A stretch of 64,000 nt of DNA from Massilia sp. Se16.2.3 (GCF_014171595.1 NZ_CP050451.1:3968001-4032000); one strand, 5' to 3'. Shown: positions 1 through 10,757, numbered from the stretch's first letter. A program made the numbers and translations. The notes: generated by a model not told the origin, from the sequence alone.

Positions 1-2
1 CG

Positions 3-848
3 CAGGCCGATGCGCCCGCGGCCGCCGCCCAGGCATCCGCCGCGGCGCCAATGCCGCTGCCGGCACCGGCACCGGCACCGGCGCCGGCGCTACGATCGGT
101 TCCCCTCGACGCGGCAGGCGACGCGCCGGCACCGGCGGCAAGCCCTGCGCAAGCACAAGACCGGGCCACCGGCATCCTGCCCCAACAGATGCCCGGACGC
201 TACCAGGTGCGCCCGCCCCCGTCCGCCAGCATCGGCTACACCGTGATCCGTACGCGCCCCGGGGCTGAGGCCGAACCGGCCGCCTCCGCCCGGCTGTCCC
301 TGGCAGCGCAAGGCTGGCCGCTACCAGTTGACACTGGACGGCGTGCTCGGCGAATTCGAGAGCGAGGGCGGCGAGGACGATGCCGGCATGGCGCCCGCGT
401 CCACGCGCGAGCGCTCGCCGACCGGGGGCGCATGGGTCACGCGCTTCAACCGCGAGGAGAACCGGATCGACTATGCGGGCGGGGCTGCTCCCCCCCCGGG
501 CGTCCAGGACCGCGCCTCGGTGCTGATCCAGCTGGCCGGCATGGGCCTGGCCGAGCCCGACCAGATGCAGGACGTGATCGAGATCGTCGTGGGAGGCGCC
601 GCCGGCACCGGGATCGCGCGCTTCCGGGTCATGGGGCAGGAAGAGATCGACACCGGCATCGGCCGGCTGGCCGCGGTGCACCTGGCGCAGCTGGCGCCGT
701 CCGGCGAGCGCCGCGTGGAGCTCTGGCTGGCACCACAGCAGCACTGGCTGCCGGTACGCATCCGGTGACGGAACCGGACGGCACCGTCGTCGACCAGGTC
801 GTGCGCACGCTGGACCTGGAGGCGCCCGCCAGCAGCGGGGCGCAGTGA
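3..848 (+). CDS. DUF3108 domain protein, 5' end cut by window edge, two frame changes
   Basis: The frame is open to the left edge, so the start lies outside. The visible N-terminal part is a proline/alanine linker built on CCGGCA-type hexamer repeats (about 58-90). It is followed by a DUF3108-like beta-rich domain (RYQVRPPPSASIGY, then RYQLTLDGVLGEFESEG) and the usual ending LPVRIRVTEPDGTVVDQ. The product is probably periplasmic or envelope associated; the family has no firm function. The frame shifts twice. One C too many in TCCCTGG near 298-300 moves it out, and one G too few in ATCCGGTGACG near 767 restores it, so the two compensate. The protein reads continuously once both are repaired, which suggests sequence errors rather than a dead gene. 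Confidence 0.72.
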   Translation, partial: QADAPAAAAQASAAAPMPLPAPAPAPAPALRSVPLDAAGDAPAPAASPAQAQDRATGILPQQMPGRYQVRPPPSASIGYTVIRTRPGAEAEPAASARLSLAAQGWPLPVDTGRRARRIRERGRRGRCRHGARVHARALADRGRMGHALQPRGEPDRLCGRGCSPPGRPGPRLGADPAGRHGPGRARPDAGRDRDRRGRRRRHRDRALPGHGAGRDRHRHRPAGRGAPGAAGAVRRAPRGALAGTTAALAAGTHPVTEPDGTVVDQVVRTLDLEAPASSGAQ

Positions 849-869
849 GGCGGGGCCCGCCGACGTGAA

Positions 870-894
870 AACGGCCGGCATGCCGCCGGCCGTT
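870..894. terminator. hairpin between convergent DUF3108 gene and prfC
   Basis: AACGGCCGGC pairs with GCCGGCCGTT around a 5-base loop, midway between the ends of two convergent genes. It can serve both strands; there is no strong T run. Confidence 0.55.
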
Positions 895-913
895 CGTGTA
901 GCGCGCCAGCGGC

Positions 914-2596
914 TTACGCCAGCTTGGCCGCGTGCTCGCGCGTCGCGTGGAAGGTGAGCTTGGGCCAGCGCTCCTGGGTCAGGCGCAGGTTCACGCCGGA
1001 CGTCGCCAGGTAAGCGAGGTTGCCGGCCGCGTCGTAGGCCACGTTGTGACCCAGCTGCGTCTCGAAGTCGGACAAGGCCTTCTTGTCGTCGCTCGACACC
1101 CAGCGCGCGCTGCTGATGCTGGAGCCCTCGAAGACGGCATCGACGCCGTATTCATTGAGCAGGCGGCTGGCGACGACGTCGAACTGCAGCACGCCGACCG
1201 CGCCCAGGATCAGGTCCGAGCCCAGCACCGGCTTGAACACCTGCACCGCGCCCTCCTCGCCCAGCTGCTGCAAGCCCTTGTGCAGCTGCTTCATCTTCAA
1301 GGGATTCCGGATGCGCACCGTGCGGAACAGGTCCGGGGCGAAGTACGGGATGCCGGTGAAGGTGAGCATCTCGCCTTCCGAGAAGCTGTCGCCGATCTGC
1401 ATGTTGCCGTGGTTCGGCAAGCCGATGATGTCGCCGGCGTAGGCTTCTTCCACCTGCTCGCGGGACGATGCCATGAAGGTCACGACCGACGACAGCTTGA
1501 CTTCGCGCCCAAGGCGCAGGTGCTTGACCTTCATGCCCTTTTCGAAACGGCCCGAGCACACGCGCAGGAAGGCGATGCGGTCGCGGTGGGCCGGGTCCAT
1601 GTTGGCCTGGATCTTGAAGACGAAACCGGAGAACTTCGGCTCGGCAGGCTCCACGGCGCGCACGGTGGCGTCGCGCTCGCGCGGGGCCGGCGCCCAGTCG
1701 ACCAGGGCCGAGAGGATTTCGCGCACGCCGAAGTTGTTGATCGCCGAACCGAAGAACACGGGAGTCTGCACGCCCGACAGGAAGCGCTCCAGGTCGAACG
1801 GGTGGCTGGCGCCATGCACGAGCTCAACTTCCATCTTCAGCTGCTCGATCTCGAGCGGGAACATCTCGGCCAGCTTCGGATTGTCGATACCCTTGAGGAT
1901 CTCGAAAGCGCCGTCGGCTTTTTCTTCGCCGGCCTTGAACAGCATGATCGTGTCGTTGAGCAGGTGGTACACGCCGCGGAAATTCTTGCCCATGCCGATA
2001 GGCCAGGTCACCGGCGCGCATTCGATCTTGAGCACCGACTCGAGTTCATCGAGCAGCTCGAGCGGGTCGCGGGTTTCGCGGTCGAGCTTGTTCATGAAGG
2101 TGACGATCGGGGTATTCCTCATGCGGCAGACGTCGAGCAGCTTGATGGTCTGTTCTTCCACGCCCTTGGCGGCGTCGATCACCATCAGCGCCGAATCGAC
2201 GGCCGTCAGCACGCGGTAGGTGTCTTCCGAGAAGTCCTGGTGGCCGGGGGTGTCGAGCAGGTTGATGACGTGGTCGCGGAACTCGAACTGCATCACCGAG
2301 GAGGCGACCGAAATGCCGCGCTGCTTCTCGATGTCCATCCAGTCGGAGGTGGCATGGCGGCCGCTCTTGCGGCCCTTGACGGTACCGGCGAGCTGGATCG
2401 CGCCCGAGAACAGCAGCAGCTTTTCGGTCAGCGTGGTTTTACCGGCGTCGGGGTGGGAAATGATGCCGAAGGTGCGGCGGCGCGCCACTTCGCGCGCGAT
2501 GGCGGCCGGCGGGCGCGCAGAATCGGCAGCGGCAGCGGCAGTGGTGTCAAGAGCGCTGCCTTCGTCGGCGGCAAGGATGTCAGGTTCGTTGGACAT
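914..2596 (-). CDS. prfC: peptide chain release factor 3 (RF3)
   Basis: Translational GTPase that recycles RF1/RF2 from the ribosome after termination, in the cytoplasm. It is 560 aa, slightly longer than the usual ~530 aa because of an alanine-rich N-terminal extension. The G domain begins near residue 45: P-loop HPDAGKTT, switch region with [17 protein letters not shown] and the NKLD specificity motif. The EF-Tu-like domain II and the RF3 C-terminal domain follow. The frame is unbroken. It is monocistronic, flanked by hairpins on both sides. Recognition is secure. Confidence 0.97.
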   Translation of the reverse strand: MSNEPDILAADEGSALDTTAAAAADSARPPAAIAREVARRRTFGIISHPDAGKTTLTEKLLLFSGAIQLAGTVKGRKSGRHATSDWMDIEKQRGISVASSVMQFEFRDHVINLLDTPGHQDFSEDTYRVLTAVDSALMVIDAAKGVEEQTIKLLDVCRMRNTPIVTFMNKLDRETRDPLELLDELESVLKIECAPVTWPIGMGKNFRGVYHLLNDTIMLFKAGEEKADGAFEILKGIDNPKLAEMFPLEIEQLKMEVELVHGASHPFDLERFLSGVQTPVFFGSAINNFGVREILSALVDWAPAPRERDATVRAVEPAEPKFSGFVFKIQANMDPAHRDRIAFLRVCSGRFEKGMKVKHLRLGREVKLSSVVTFMASSREQVEEAYAGDIIGLPNHGNMQIGDSFSEGEMLTFTGIPYFAPDLFRTVRIRNPLKMKQLHKGLQQLGEEGAVQVFKPVLGSDLILGAVGVLQFDVVASRLLNEYGVDAVFEGSSISSARWVSSDDKKALSDFETQLGHNVAYDAAGNLAYLATSGVNLRLTQERWPKLTFHATREHAAKLA

Positions 2597-2670
2597 AGTC
2601 GAGCCCGGATGGCCCCAATGGAGAAAACCCTCGATTTTACCGATTCCGGCGCCGCTCGTGTGAATAGAAT

Positions 2671-2706
2671 GCGGCCCGGCGGGAGCGATTGCTCCGGCCG
2701 GGCCGC
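2671..2706. terminator. long GC-rich hairpin between prfC and pilY1
   Basis: A near-perfect stem GCGGCCCGGC.GGGAGC / GCTCC.GGCCGGGCCGC with a GATT loop sits downstream of pilY1 (leftward) and upstream of prfC. No T tract follows, so it may be a processing or Rho-linked hairpin. It is probably the 3' end signal of the pilus operon. Confidence 0.5.
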
Positions 2707-2774
2707 CTGGGGCGTCGTATCGCCCTGTCCGGAACCCGCGTTCCCGCGGTCCCGTAGTTTCCCTCTTCCCTACC

Positions 2775-5700
2775 TCATTCGCGCACCCGGCGCCAGCCGG
2801 AAATCTTCGTTGTCAGCGGCAACGCGTTGACGGCGGTGGTGCTGATGATGCCGCCGTCGGCATTGGTGGTGATCTGGCGCAGGTCGCCCGACGGCAGGCT
2901 GATCACGGTGGTACCAACCGCAGCCGCCGAGTTCGACAGTGTCTGCCCCGCGGCCGCCACGTACGTGGTCCGGTTGCCGCTGGTGACGGCGACGCTCATC
3001 AGGGGCTGGGCGGTACACACATTGAGCTGGTAGACATTGCTGCTGCCGCCCACCTTGCAGCCGGTCGGCGTCGTTGGCACGTTGGTCACGACGTTGAGCG
3101 CGCCGTCGATGATTTTCGGGTCGAGGTTGACGCGTTCGCCCAGGTTGCGGTCAAAGCGCATGCTCCAGCCATCGGCCGTGCCGAGAGCAAGATTGACGTC
3201 AGGGCCGCTGATGGCATACGCCGTCCCGGTGCCGGCGATGACGCTCAGCTGGCGGTTCACCATCGTCGCGACCGGCACACTGCCGAGCGCCTTGCCGTTA
3301 TCGGCCAGGACGTAGGCGGCCTGGACGCTCGTGTCCCGGATGTCGCCCTGGTCGAGCAGCCGCCCGGTGCCGAAGGCCACCACGCGCCGGCTCACCACGG
3401 TACCGTCGGGGTTCCTGGCCTCGCAGATCGTGACGTCCGGCCGGGTCGTGATTGGCTGGTTGACGCCGGCGTCGCCCATTTTCAGCAAGCGGGCGTCCCC
3501 ACCGGCGCTGTAGTCGAAACGCCACATACGGCCGAGGTTGTCGCCGCCGTAGACGTGGGTCACGCGCGGATCGGTGTGCGGGTCCTTGCTGATCGCCGTG
3601 ATGCGCGCCAGGCCTGAAGGCGTCTCGACGCTGCCGTCGGTCCCGGTCTTCGACAGGATGGTGCCGTTGGCAATGTCCACGACATACAGCCAGCCCTTGC
3701 CGGTGCCGACGGTGACGCCGTCCGTGCCGGGGATGTTGTTGTAGCCCGAGCTCAGGAAGGCGGCCCAGTGCTTCCCGCCACTCCCATCCGTCCAGACGCC
3801 GATTTGCGGGTTGCCGAAAGTCAGGCCGATGTCGTCGTCGTGCTTGCCGCACACGGCGGCGTCGGCGCAGAGTTCCCACAGCAGCTTCGGATCGGCCGGA
3901 TCGGTGACGTCGAGCGCATAGTAGCCGCGGCCGCCGGCATTGAGCCCGCCGACCAGCACGGTGCGCCATGCGCCGTCGATCTTCACGTCAACCACTTCGG
4001 GCGAACCGTCCACCGTGAACTGGTGGTTGGTGCCGTAGGTCGTGCTCGCCTGGCGGTAGAGCTTCTTCATGGTGATGCGCGGCACATAGGCCCACAGCTC
4101 GTCGCCGGTCTCGCCGTCGAAAGCATGCAGCATGCCGTCGTTGGCGCCAACGAAAACGGTGGGGGCGCGACTGGCCTTGGCCGACTTGAACGCGCCGTAG
4201 CCGGAGATGAACGCCGGGTCCTTCACGTCCGGGTCATCGAAATCCTCGTAATTCTTGGTCGGCCGGCGCATGTAGGCGGGCTTGGACGAGGCGATGTCGC
4301 CCAGCACCAGCGGCAACTGCCCCAACGCGGCTTCCGGATCGGCGGCCTTGCGCGCGTATTCGCGCAGTACCCTGTTGTTGGCAAACTGCTGCTGGCCGCG
4401 CAACCAGCCGACGATATTGCGGCCATCGTTGACGACCAGGCGATCAAGCACGGTCAGCGTCGGGCATTGGTCGAGCTGGCCGCACTTGTTGTCGAACCAG
4501 CCCTGCTCGGTCGGCGTCATCAGGTTATAGCGGAATTCCTTCAGGCCGCCCGTGTCGACGTCGCGCATGAGGATCCTGCGCGTATCGGTCAGCGCGCCCA
4601 CTTTTGCGCCCAGCAGGGTCGAGGTGTTCCACTTGGCGACTCGCGATACCGCGCCCGTGGAGACGTCGATCTCCTTGCTCTCGAGTTCGCCGTACCACTT
4701 CACGGTCGTGAAGGTGGCGGCGAACAGGTCGTTGTCGTCCACCGACACGTTCGGGGTCGAGGTCGCGGCGGCCGAGGCGGCGCCCTGCTTTTCCTGGATA
4801 TCCGACAGCGCGCTGGAGAGGCCGGCGACGACCTCCAGCGGCGCCGAGGCGCTGAAGTACTTGCCGTGTCCGTTGATCGCCGCGTGCCACAGGTCGTCGA
4901 CGCGCGACTGGTAGGTGGCACCGCCGGTATCGTCGTTCGTCGCCGGATTCGGCCAGACATAGGGGCCGTTGTTGTTCCACGGGCAGCCGGTGGCGACACC
5001 GGTGATCAGTTTGTGGAAGTCGGTGCCGGCCGTGGGCGACCCGTAGTTCTTGTCATAGGTCATGATGCCGTCGACGCCCAGTCCCAGCGTGTAGGTATTC
5101 ATGTGCAGGCGCTTGTTGTCGATACCGGTCCTGCCCGGCACCAGGCCTTCGTTGTCCCAGTTTTCGAGCGTGGTACGCAGCGAAGTGCTCTCGGTGTTCG
5201 AACCGCCGTTGTACCAGTACAGGGCGATGTCGGCCAGCGAGTTGGCCGATTGCGGGGTCGGATCGACGCAGCCCTTGTCCTTCGAGCAGAAGCGCGTCGT
5301 GCTCTCGACGTTGTCGTTGCTGACGACGTCCGCGGCCGCCGGACCATTCCAGTAGCCGTCCGTGGTCATGAAGGTGAAGTTCTGCTCGCACGGGAAACGC
5401 ACGACCTCGTTGCCGGCGGAACGCTTGTAGGGCGCCAGGTTCGCATACATCTTGCCGACGGCATGCAGGGCCTGGCGCAGCGGTGTCGAGTTGTTGCCGT
5501 TCATCTTGTAGAGCGCGTCGTACCAGTCGGCGCGCGCCTTGCCGATGAAAGGTTGCGGGATCGTCATGCCGCCCTCGGCGGCCGCGGTCGACAGCGACAC
5601 GATGCCGACCTTGTAGCCCTCGCCCACCGGCTGGAAGGCCAGGCCGACCGAGGTCTTCATCATCTGGTTGCGCGTCTTGTAGTACGCGTACCAGTTGGCG

Positions 5701-7363
5701 AAGTTGGTCATCTCCTCGTCGTAGGTGCAGGTGGTGCCGGCGCAGTCGCTGCGCTCGGTGACGCGCGGGTAGCTGTTCCTGGCCGGGACAATGTCCACGC
5801 GGCTGAACACCGAGGCGCCCAGCCCGAGCGTCGTGGTCGGAATGCCGTCGGCGGCGGCCGGCTTCTGGGTGAAGCTCAGGTTGCCGTTGCTGGTGAGGGC
5901 GCCGACCGTGATGGCCTGGCCGGCACGGTTCGCCCGGGAGCTCACGAGGCACAGGGTGGTGTCGGGCGCAGCGGCGCAGGCCGGCGGACTGTTCGCGGTG
6001 CTGCCGACATACGCGCGGATGATGCCGTTGGTGCCGATCCTCTCGGCAAGCGCAATCGCCACGCCATTGGCGCTGGCGTTGTTGTCGAAGGTGATTTTCG
6101 TGTTCAGCAGCTGGGTGCTGCCCAGCAGCAGCGAGGACAGTTCGGTACGCTTGCCGTTGTTGGCGCGGCCGGAGATGGTCAGGAGCGCGGTCACCGTGTC
6201 GTCGGCACCGACGACCAGGTCGACGCCGGCGCGGCTGCCGTCGCTGACCGGCGTGCATGTCGTGCCGTTGCAGGTGATCGGCACCACCGCCACGATGGCG
6301 TCGCTGCCCAGCGAAATGTCGTAGCTCGAGCAGGCCGGCACGCCGAGCACGGTCGGCGTGCGCACGCAGGCCGTGTACTGCCTGTCGCGCTTGGCCACGA
6401 TCGACGCGGCCAGTGCGTTCGCGGCGGCCGCCTGCTCGGCCGCGGTGTCGGTGCCGTTGTCGGCAAAGACAGCGGTGCTGGTCAGGGGTGATGCTGCCTG
6501 CCGGCGTGATGGCCTCGACGGTCTTGATGCGGGTACGGTTGCTGGTGGTGGAGGCGCGCACCGTGATGCTGCCGTACCAGTCCGGGACGCGGTTCGGATC
6601 GGAGAAGCGCGGGTACTTGTAGGCGCCGACATATTTCGCCCGGCAGGTGGTCAGGGCGCGGCTGTTACACCAGCGCAGGGGTGCCGCCACCGGATAGCCG
6701 GCCGGCGCGGCCCCGCCCACCGTGGTCACGCGGCAATCGGTCAAGGTGGCGTCGGTGCAGTATTCGCCGACGTTGATGTTGTAGTAGTACGGGTTCGCCA
6801 GGAAGTACACCGGCGTGTAGCGGGTGTCGCTCGGGTACGAATAACCCAGTTCATTCTTGACGCAGTTGGCACTGCTGGTGTCGCACCAGGCCAGGTCGGG
6901 GAAGCCCTGGGTCAGGTCGATCATGGTCTGGCCCTGGCCCAGCAGGTCGGTCTTGTTGATGCCGAAGGCGTCGGCCGGCACCTGGGTCCAGTTCGTCGTC
7001 TTTTGCCTGGTCATCGAATCGAAGGACACGCCCGTGTCCCTGACCGGCGGCAGATAGCGCACCTTCGGGTTGTAGTACTGCTTGTTGAAGTCGGCGCTGG
7101 CAAACGGCGGATCGCCGATGCGGCAGCCGCGCGTGCCGCTGGCCAGGGGTGCCGCGCGAGCGGCACGAGCCGGTGTCGTCCACGTAGTCGGGCGTGAAGG
7201 TGCTGGCCATCGAACCCGAGTTATCGTAGAGCAGCATCAGGTTCGGCTTCACCGTGCCGGTGCCGTCGATGTTCAGCAGCGGCAGGTTGGCGATGGAGGT
7301 CGGCGCCGCCTGGCTGGCCGGGGCCAGGAGCAGCAATGCGATCAGCGAGAGTATGCGCTTCAT
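2775..7363 (-). CDS. pilY1: PilY1-type type IV pilus tip/assembly protein, two frame changes
   Basis: Large secreted protein, about 1,530 aa after repair, the last gene of the minor-pilin operon. A signal peptide ends near residue 20 (APASQA-A). YDNSGSM near residues 46-52 is a von Willebrand A-type metal site (DxSxS). The C-terminal half is the PilC/PilY1 beta-propeller ([35 protein letters not shown]). PilY1 sits at the pilus tip, promotes extension and acts in adhesion. Two breaks occur, each one G too many in a GGGG run (CCCC on the coding strand): about 7146-7149 and 6485-6488. Both flanks match the family. The start was chosen at MKRILS because GGA lies 8 bases upstream; an in-frame ATG lies 18 bases earlier. 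Confidence 0.9.
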
Positions 7364-7390
7364 ACGTATTTCCATTCTCATTACCCGGCT

Positions 7391-7498
7391 GCGAGCCGGT
7401 CTTGGGCGCCGACCCGGTTGCGGGCCAGTCTTGGATGCCGGCCCTGTCCCGGGCCGGTCTTGCTGCCGGCCCTGTTCCGGGCCGGTCTCGGTGCCGGC
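7391..7498. repeat. imperfect ~30-bp tandem repeat, four units, between pilX and pilY1
   Basis: Four degenerate units built on GGGCCGGTCTTG and GCCGGCCCTGTT follow each other in the gap between the pilX stop and the pilY1 start. Each unit can fold on itself (GCCGGCCC/GGGCCGGT). It encodes nothing obvious. It may be a processing or stalling element within the operon. Confidence 0.6.
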
Positions 7499-7499
7499 G

Positions 7500-8090
7500 T
7501 CAGGGGCCGACCAGCACCACCATCTGGTTCACGACATTACCGCCCCGCTTGCCTGCAATCCGGGCGGTGACGACGAAGTGCACTTTCGGCGGCCGGCGGT
7601 AGCGCGGCGCGTCGATCGCCAGGCTTTCGCCCGGCCCGATCTTCCTGCGCGCCAGGTTGTCGGCGGTCATGACACAGCCGTTGCTGGTGCCGTCCGCCGC
7701 CATGCCCGAGCTACCTTGGACCGAACACAGGCGATGGATGACGTACTCCACCGGCTGGCCCTCGAAGGTCACGGACCGGCTTCCGGCCCAGAATTGTTCG
7801 GAGCGCGTGCTCAGCCTGGGGTGGAGCGTCGCGACGTAGCCGGTACTTGGCCCTGTCTCATTGAGCGTGCCGGCACTGGTCTTCACGGTCACATTCAACC
7901 ACCGGTAGCCCTCCATCAATCCGAAGTCGACCGCACGCGCCTGGGCCGAATCGTAGGCCAGGTTGGCTGCCGTCATCGTGGTCGAGTTGGTGGACTTGAG
8001 CAGGTAGATGCTCGACATCAGCATCACGGCCAGGATGATCAGCGTGACGGGCATGGCCAGGCCCCGCTGGGCCTTAATGGACGGCTGCAT
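7500..8090 (-). CDS. pilX: PilX-like minor pilin / pilus assembly protein
   Basis: 196 aa. A short basic N-terminus (QRGLAMP) is followed by one hydrophobic helix (VTLIILAVMLMSSIYLL) as in PilX N-terminal domains; the Glu-5 of standard pilins is absent, as is usual for PilX. The rest is a periplasmic globular part with two separated cysteines. Minor pilins prime pilus assembly together with PilY1. The start overlaps the end of pilW by 17 bases, so the genes are cotranscribed. Order and topology, more than sequence identity, support the name. Confidence 0.8.
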   Translation of the reverse strand: MQPSIKAQRGLAMPVTLIILAVMLMSSIYLLKSTNSTTMTAANLAYDSAQARAVDFGLMEGYRWLNVTVKTSAGTLNETGPSTGYVATLHPRLSTRSEQFWAGSRSVTFEGQPVEYVIHRLCSVQGSSGMAADGTSNGCVMTADNLARRKIGPGESLAIDAPRYRRPPKVHFVVTARIAGKRGGNVVNQMVVLVGP

Positions 8091-9258
8091 TGTTCGGGCT
8101 CCATTGTGAATTGCGCATTGGCATGACGGTTTCGAACACGCGATAGCGGTAGCAGCGCCAGTCGACGGGGTCGCCAGGCACCGCCACGTCGACCTCCATC
8201 GGCACGGCGTTCACGCCCACTGGCGACTGGCTCGCGAACACGGTCGGCCGGGCTGTGGTGGCCGTGCAGCCGCCCTGCTGGCTTTCGCGCTTCTTGCTGC
8301 GTGCGACGACGGCAATGCGCAGCGCGACGATACGCTGGTAGTCGCCGCGGTTGCCGACCCCCCCGATTCCGTCGGCATCGATCATGGTAGGCGACCACTT
8401 CCCGACACTCAGGATTTCGCGCTTGACGAAATTCTCCTCGTCGCGGGTATCGAAGCCGTACTGGGCCTTGATCGACACGATGTTGTCCGCCACCGTGGCC
8501 GGCAGCCGGCTGGCGCCGGCCATGTCGGTCGCGCGCAACTGCAGGAAGCCCTGATCGACCGACCAGGTATGGAAGGACAGCGCCCCCGCCCGGCCGAGGT
8601 GGAAGACACGCATGTTGCCTGGCAGGACAGGGATACCGATGCTGCCTTCGTTGGCGTTGTAGCGGAAGTCGACGTCCACCTCCGCCACTTTCAGGACGGG
8701 ATTGGCTGGTGAAATGGGCTTGACCGGGTCGGCGGACACCTGGGCCAGCGCGCAGTCACCGCTGCCGTCTTCGGCTGCGAGGACGACGACATCGCCCCGC
8801 GAAAATCCGTAGGGCTCGCCGCCGAGCTGCAGGCTCGTGGGCAAATTCGCGTCGTATCCGACGACGCGCGCCGTTCCGCTGCCCCCCTGGCTGCTGCCCG
8901 AATACAGGGTGATCGTATCAGGCCTCGTACCGTTCGATTCGATGAGGGCCGGCACCAGGGGATGCAGCCCCCCCGCCGCCGCCAGCTCGTAGCCTTCGGT
9001 ATCGCGGAAGAAGGTGTTGCAGCCGACCAGCAGTGGATCGTTCAGGCCGTAACCGGCCTGCTGGGCGTCGCCGCTGATCGAGAACATCGCCAGCATGCCG
9101 TTCTGCATCGAATCGGAGGTGGCGATCGCGGAGGACTTGGCCGATTCCGCGCCGGTGACGAGGCGGGTGGCAAAGCCCAATGCCAGCAGGCCGATGGCCA
9201 CGCTGACCAGGAGCTCGACGACCGAGAAGCCGCGCATGCGGGGGAGACTGGAACGCAT
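8074..9258 (-). CDS. pilW: PilW family minor pilin
   Basis: 394 aa. Prepilin-type N-terminus with cleavage site and Glu-5 (RGFSVVELLVSVAIGLLALG), followed by a long periplasmic domain rich in beta structure, as in PilW. It is processed by PilD at the inner membrane and incorporated in the minor-pilin tip complex. It lies 9 bases after pilV and overlaps pilX. The frame is intact and the length is normal for the family. Confidence 0.88.
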   Translation of the reverse strand: MRSSLPRMRGFSVVELLVSVAIGLLALGFATRLVTGAESAKSSAIATSDSMQNGMLAMFSISGDAQQAGYGLNDPLLVGCNTFFRDTEGYELAAAGGLHPLVPALIESNGTRPDTITLYSGSSQGGSGTARVVGYDANLPTSLQLGGEPYGFSRGDVVVLAAEDGSGDCALAQVSADPVKPISPANPVLKVAEVDVDFRYNANEGSIGIPVLPGNMRVFHLGRAGALSFHTWSVDQGFLQLRATDMAGASRLPATVADNIVSIKAQYGFDTRDEENFVKREILSVGKWSPTMIDADGIGGVGNRGDYQRIVALRIAVVARSKKRESQQGGCTATTARPTVFASQSPVGVNAVPMEVDVAVPGDPVDWRCYRYRVFETVMPMRNSQWSPNNAAVH

Positions 9259-9267
9259 CGGGTTCTC

Positions 9268-9688
9268 CTAGATGTAAGCGCGGATAACGTGCCTGTTGGC
9301 GGGCGCGGTGGCCTGGCGCTGCCAGCCGATGGTGATGGTGACCTCGCGCGGTTCGTTGATGGGGCCCTCGCCCACCGTGATCGCGATCGTCGCACCGGGA
9401 ATGGCGGTGCGGGTCGCCTGGTACCCGGTGCCAGCTGGCTGCTGGGCGTGCCGCCGGGTAGGCATACCCGGACAGTGCTTCCTTGTTCGTCGCCATGGTT
9501 CCCATCAGGGTTTCCGCCGCGAGGGTGGCTTCGGCGCGCATGCTGGCCTCGGACAGGGCGGCGTACGAGCGTGCCTGCAGGCCGACGGTGCCGAGCAGGC
9601 CGATGGCCAGCAGCACGGCCGCCATCAGCGCTTCGAGCAGGGCGACGCCGCCCCGGCGCCGCATTGAAAGGGAAGGCATCTTCTTCAT
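9268..9688 (-). CDS. pilV: PilV-like minor pilin, frame change
   Basis: About 140 aa. The N-terminal helix RRRGGVALLEALMAAVLLAIGLLG carries the pilin Glu but has GV rather than GF at the cleavage site, as in several PilV proteins. The first 80 codons (to GYAYP) and the last 65 (GTGYQATRTAIPGATIAITV to the stop) lie in different frames, with the change between about 9425 and 9465. The third frame reads PGGTPSSQLAPG in between, so two indels are likely. Its start overlaps the fimT stop (ATGA). Confidence 0.78.
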
Positions 9689-10329
9689 GGTGGGCACCTC
9701 TGGGGGTCGTTTTGGGTGGCGTCGGGCTTGCAGCGGCTGGCAATGCCGGCCAGGGTCAGGGCGACCGCGACCTTCGGGGTGGCGCCGGCACGGCTGCCAC
9801 GGGGCTCGAGCACGATGCGGCGCAGCCCGTTGGGAACGGTCGTGTCGACCCAGCCGAGCGGCGTGAAGTACACCGCATCGGCCGTGGCCGGCGTGAAGGT
9901 CTGCTGCAGGACGGCCGCGGCCGGGAGTGCGTCGGCGGGGCGCAGGACAGACTTGAATCCGGTCGCCCCGGCCGGGTCGTCCGCCGCCGCGGCCTCGAGG
10001 GTCGACCAGTTGTCGCTCTCGCGCGTGCAGGGTGTTTCCGGGGTCGGGAAGCAGATGTCGACCTGCCAGTCCTTCTGGCCATTGCCGTTCGGAGTCAGCA
10101 CCATGCGGCCGAAACTGTTGTTGCTCAGGGCCTGGTTGCGGGCCATGACCAGGCCTTCGGAGTAGAACTGGGTGGCGCTGGCGACCTGGTTCTTGTAGGT
10201 CCATTCGCTCATCATCGGCACGCCGATCGACAGGATGATGGCGAGGATGGCCAGCGCGACCATCGCTTCGATCAGGGTGAAACCGCGCCGGGCCAGGGCG
10301 CCAGGCGAGCGCCTCGTCGGCCACGTCAT
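9685..10329 (-). CDS. fimT: FimT/GspH family pseudopilin
   Basis: About 214 aa from the ATG that overlaps the upstream stop as ATGA. Prepilin motif ARRGFTLIEAMVALAILAIILS, then a GspH-like domain (Pfam-type GspH/FimT). FimT is a minor pilin; in several species it binds DNA during natural transformation. Four cysteines lie in the C-terminal half. An in-frame start 36 bases upstream exists but would lie inside the pilE-like gene. The frame is intact. Confidence 0.86.
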   Translation of the reverse strand: MTWPTRRSPGALARRGFTLIEAMVALAILAIILSIGVPMMSEWTYKNQVASATQFYSEGLVMARNQALSNNSFGRMVLTPNGNGQKDWQVDICFPTPETPCTRESDNWSTLEAAAADDPAGATGFKSVLRPADALPAAAVLQQTFTPATADAVYFTPLGWVDTTVPNGLRRIVLEPRGSRAGATPKVAVALTLAGIASRCKPDATQNDPQRCPP

Positions 10330-10757
10330 TGGCTGCACCCTCCTTCTTTGGTGCGTACCCAGCAATTGTTCGGCCTGGCCCAGCCGGCCGGCGCGGACAC
10401 GGTCCTGCGGTTGCCGCCCTGGTCGATCGAGAACACGAAGCCGGCGGTCGGGCCAGTGCCGCTGCCCGTGGCGGTGACGGTGAAGGTGGTCGCGGTGTCG
10501 TTGCTGACGCTGAAGACGAAGTCGGCAGTGCCCGCCGGCAACTGGCCAGGGGTCGTGCCGAAGCCTTCGTAAGTGCGGTTGGTCGACCAGTACTGCTCGG
10601 CGATCGGCTGCGTGCCCGCAAGGCCCGAATACGCATCCGTGAGCCGGGTGCGCAACACGTAGCTGCCGTAGTTCGGGATGGCGATCGCCGTCAGGATGCC
10701 GATGATCGCAACGGTGATCAAGAGTTCGATGAGCGTAAAGCCGGTCTGCCGTTTCAT
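10326..10757 (-). CDS. pilE: type IV pilin-like protein (PilE family)
   Basis: About 143 aa from MKRQTGFTLIELL. It carries the classic type IV pilin leader with G/F cleavage and Glu-5, and the helix ends ..AIAIPNYGSYV. A PilE-type C-terminal domain holds a single visible cysteine late in the protein (NNCWVRTKEGGC gives two). It is the first gene of the leftward operon pilE-fimT-pilV-pilW-pilX-pilY1. Whether it is the major subunit or a minor PilE cannot be told; the company of minor pilins favours minor. Confidence 0.86.
   Translation of the reverse strand: MKRQTGFTLIELLITVAIIGILTAIAIPNYGSYVLRTRLTDAYSGLAGTQPIAEQYWSTNRTYEGFGTTPGQLPAGTADFVFSVSNDTATTFTVTATGSGTGPTAGFVFSIDQGGNRRTVSAPAGWARPNNCWVRTKEGGCSQ

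Noticed and set aside
57..92. Short CCGGCA-type repeat as a possible phase-variable or satellite locus
   Set aside because: Encodes a Pro-Ala linker in frame; hexamers keep the frame, so no switching is expected.
932..2830. 632-codon open frame on the plus strand opposite prfC
   Set aside because: Shadow of prfC caused by high GC in third positions; no domain, no ribosome site.
3768..6491. 907-codon open frame opposite pilY1
   Set aside because: Low-complexity, Arg/Gly/Val-rich translation typical of an antisense frame; pilY1 has recognised domains.
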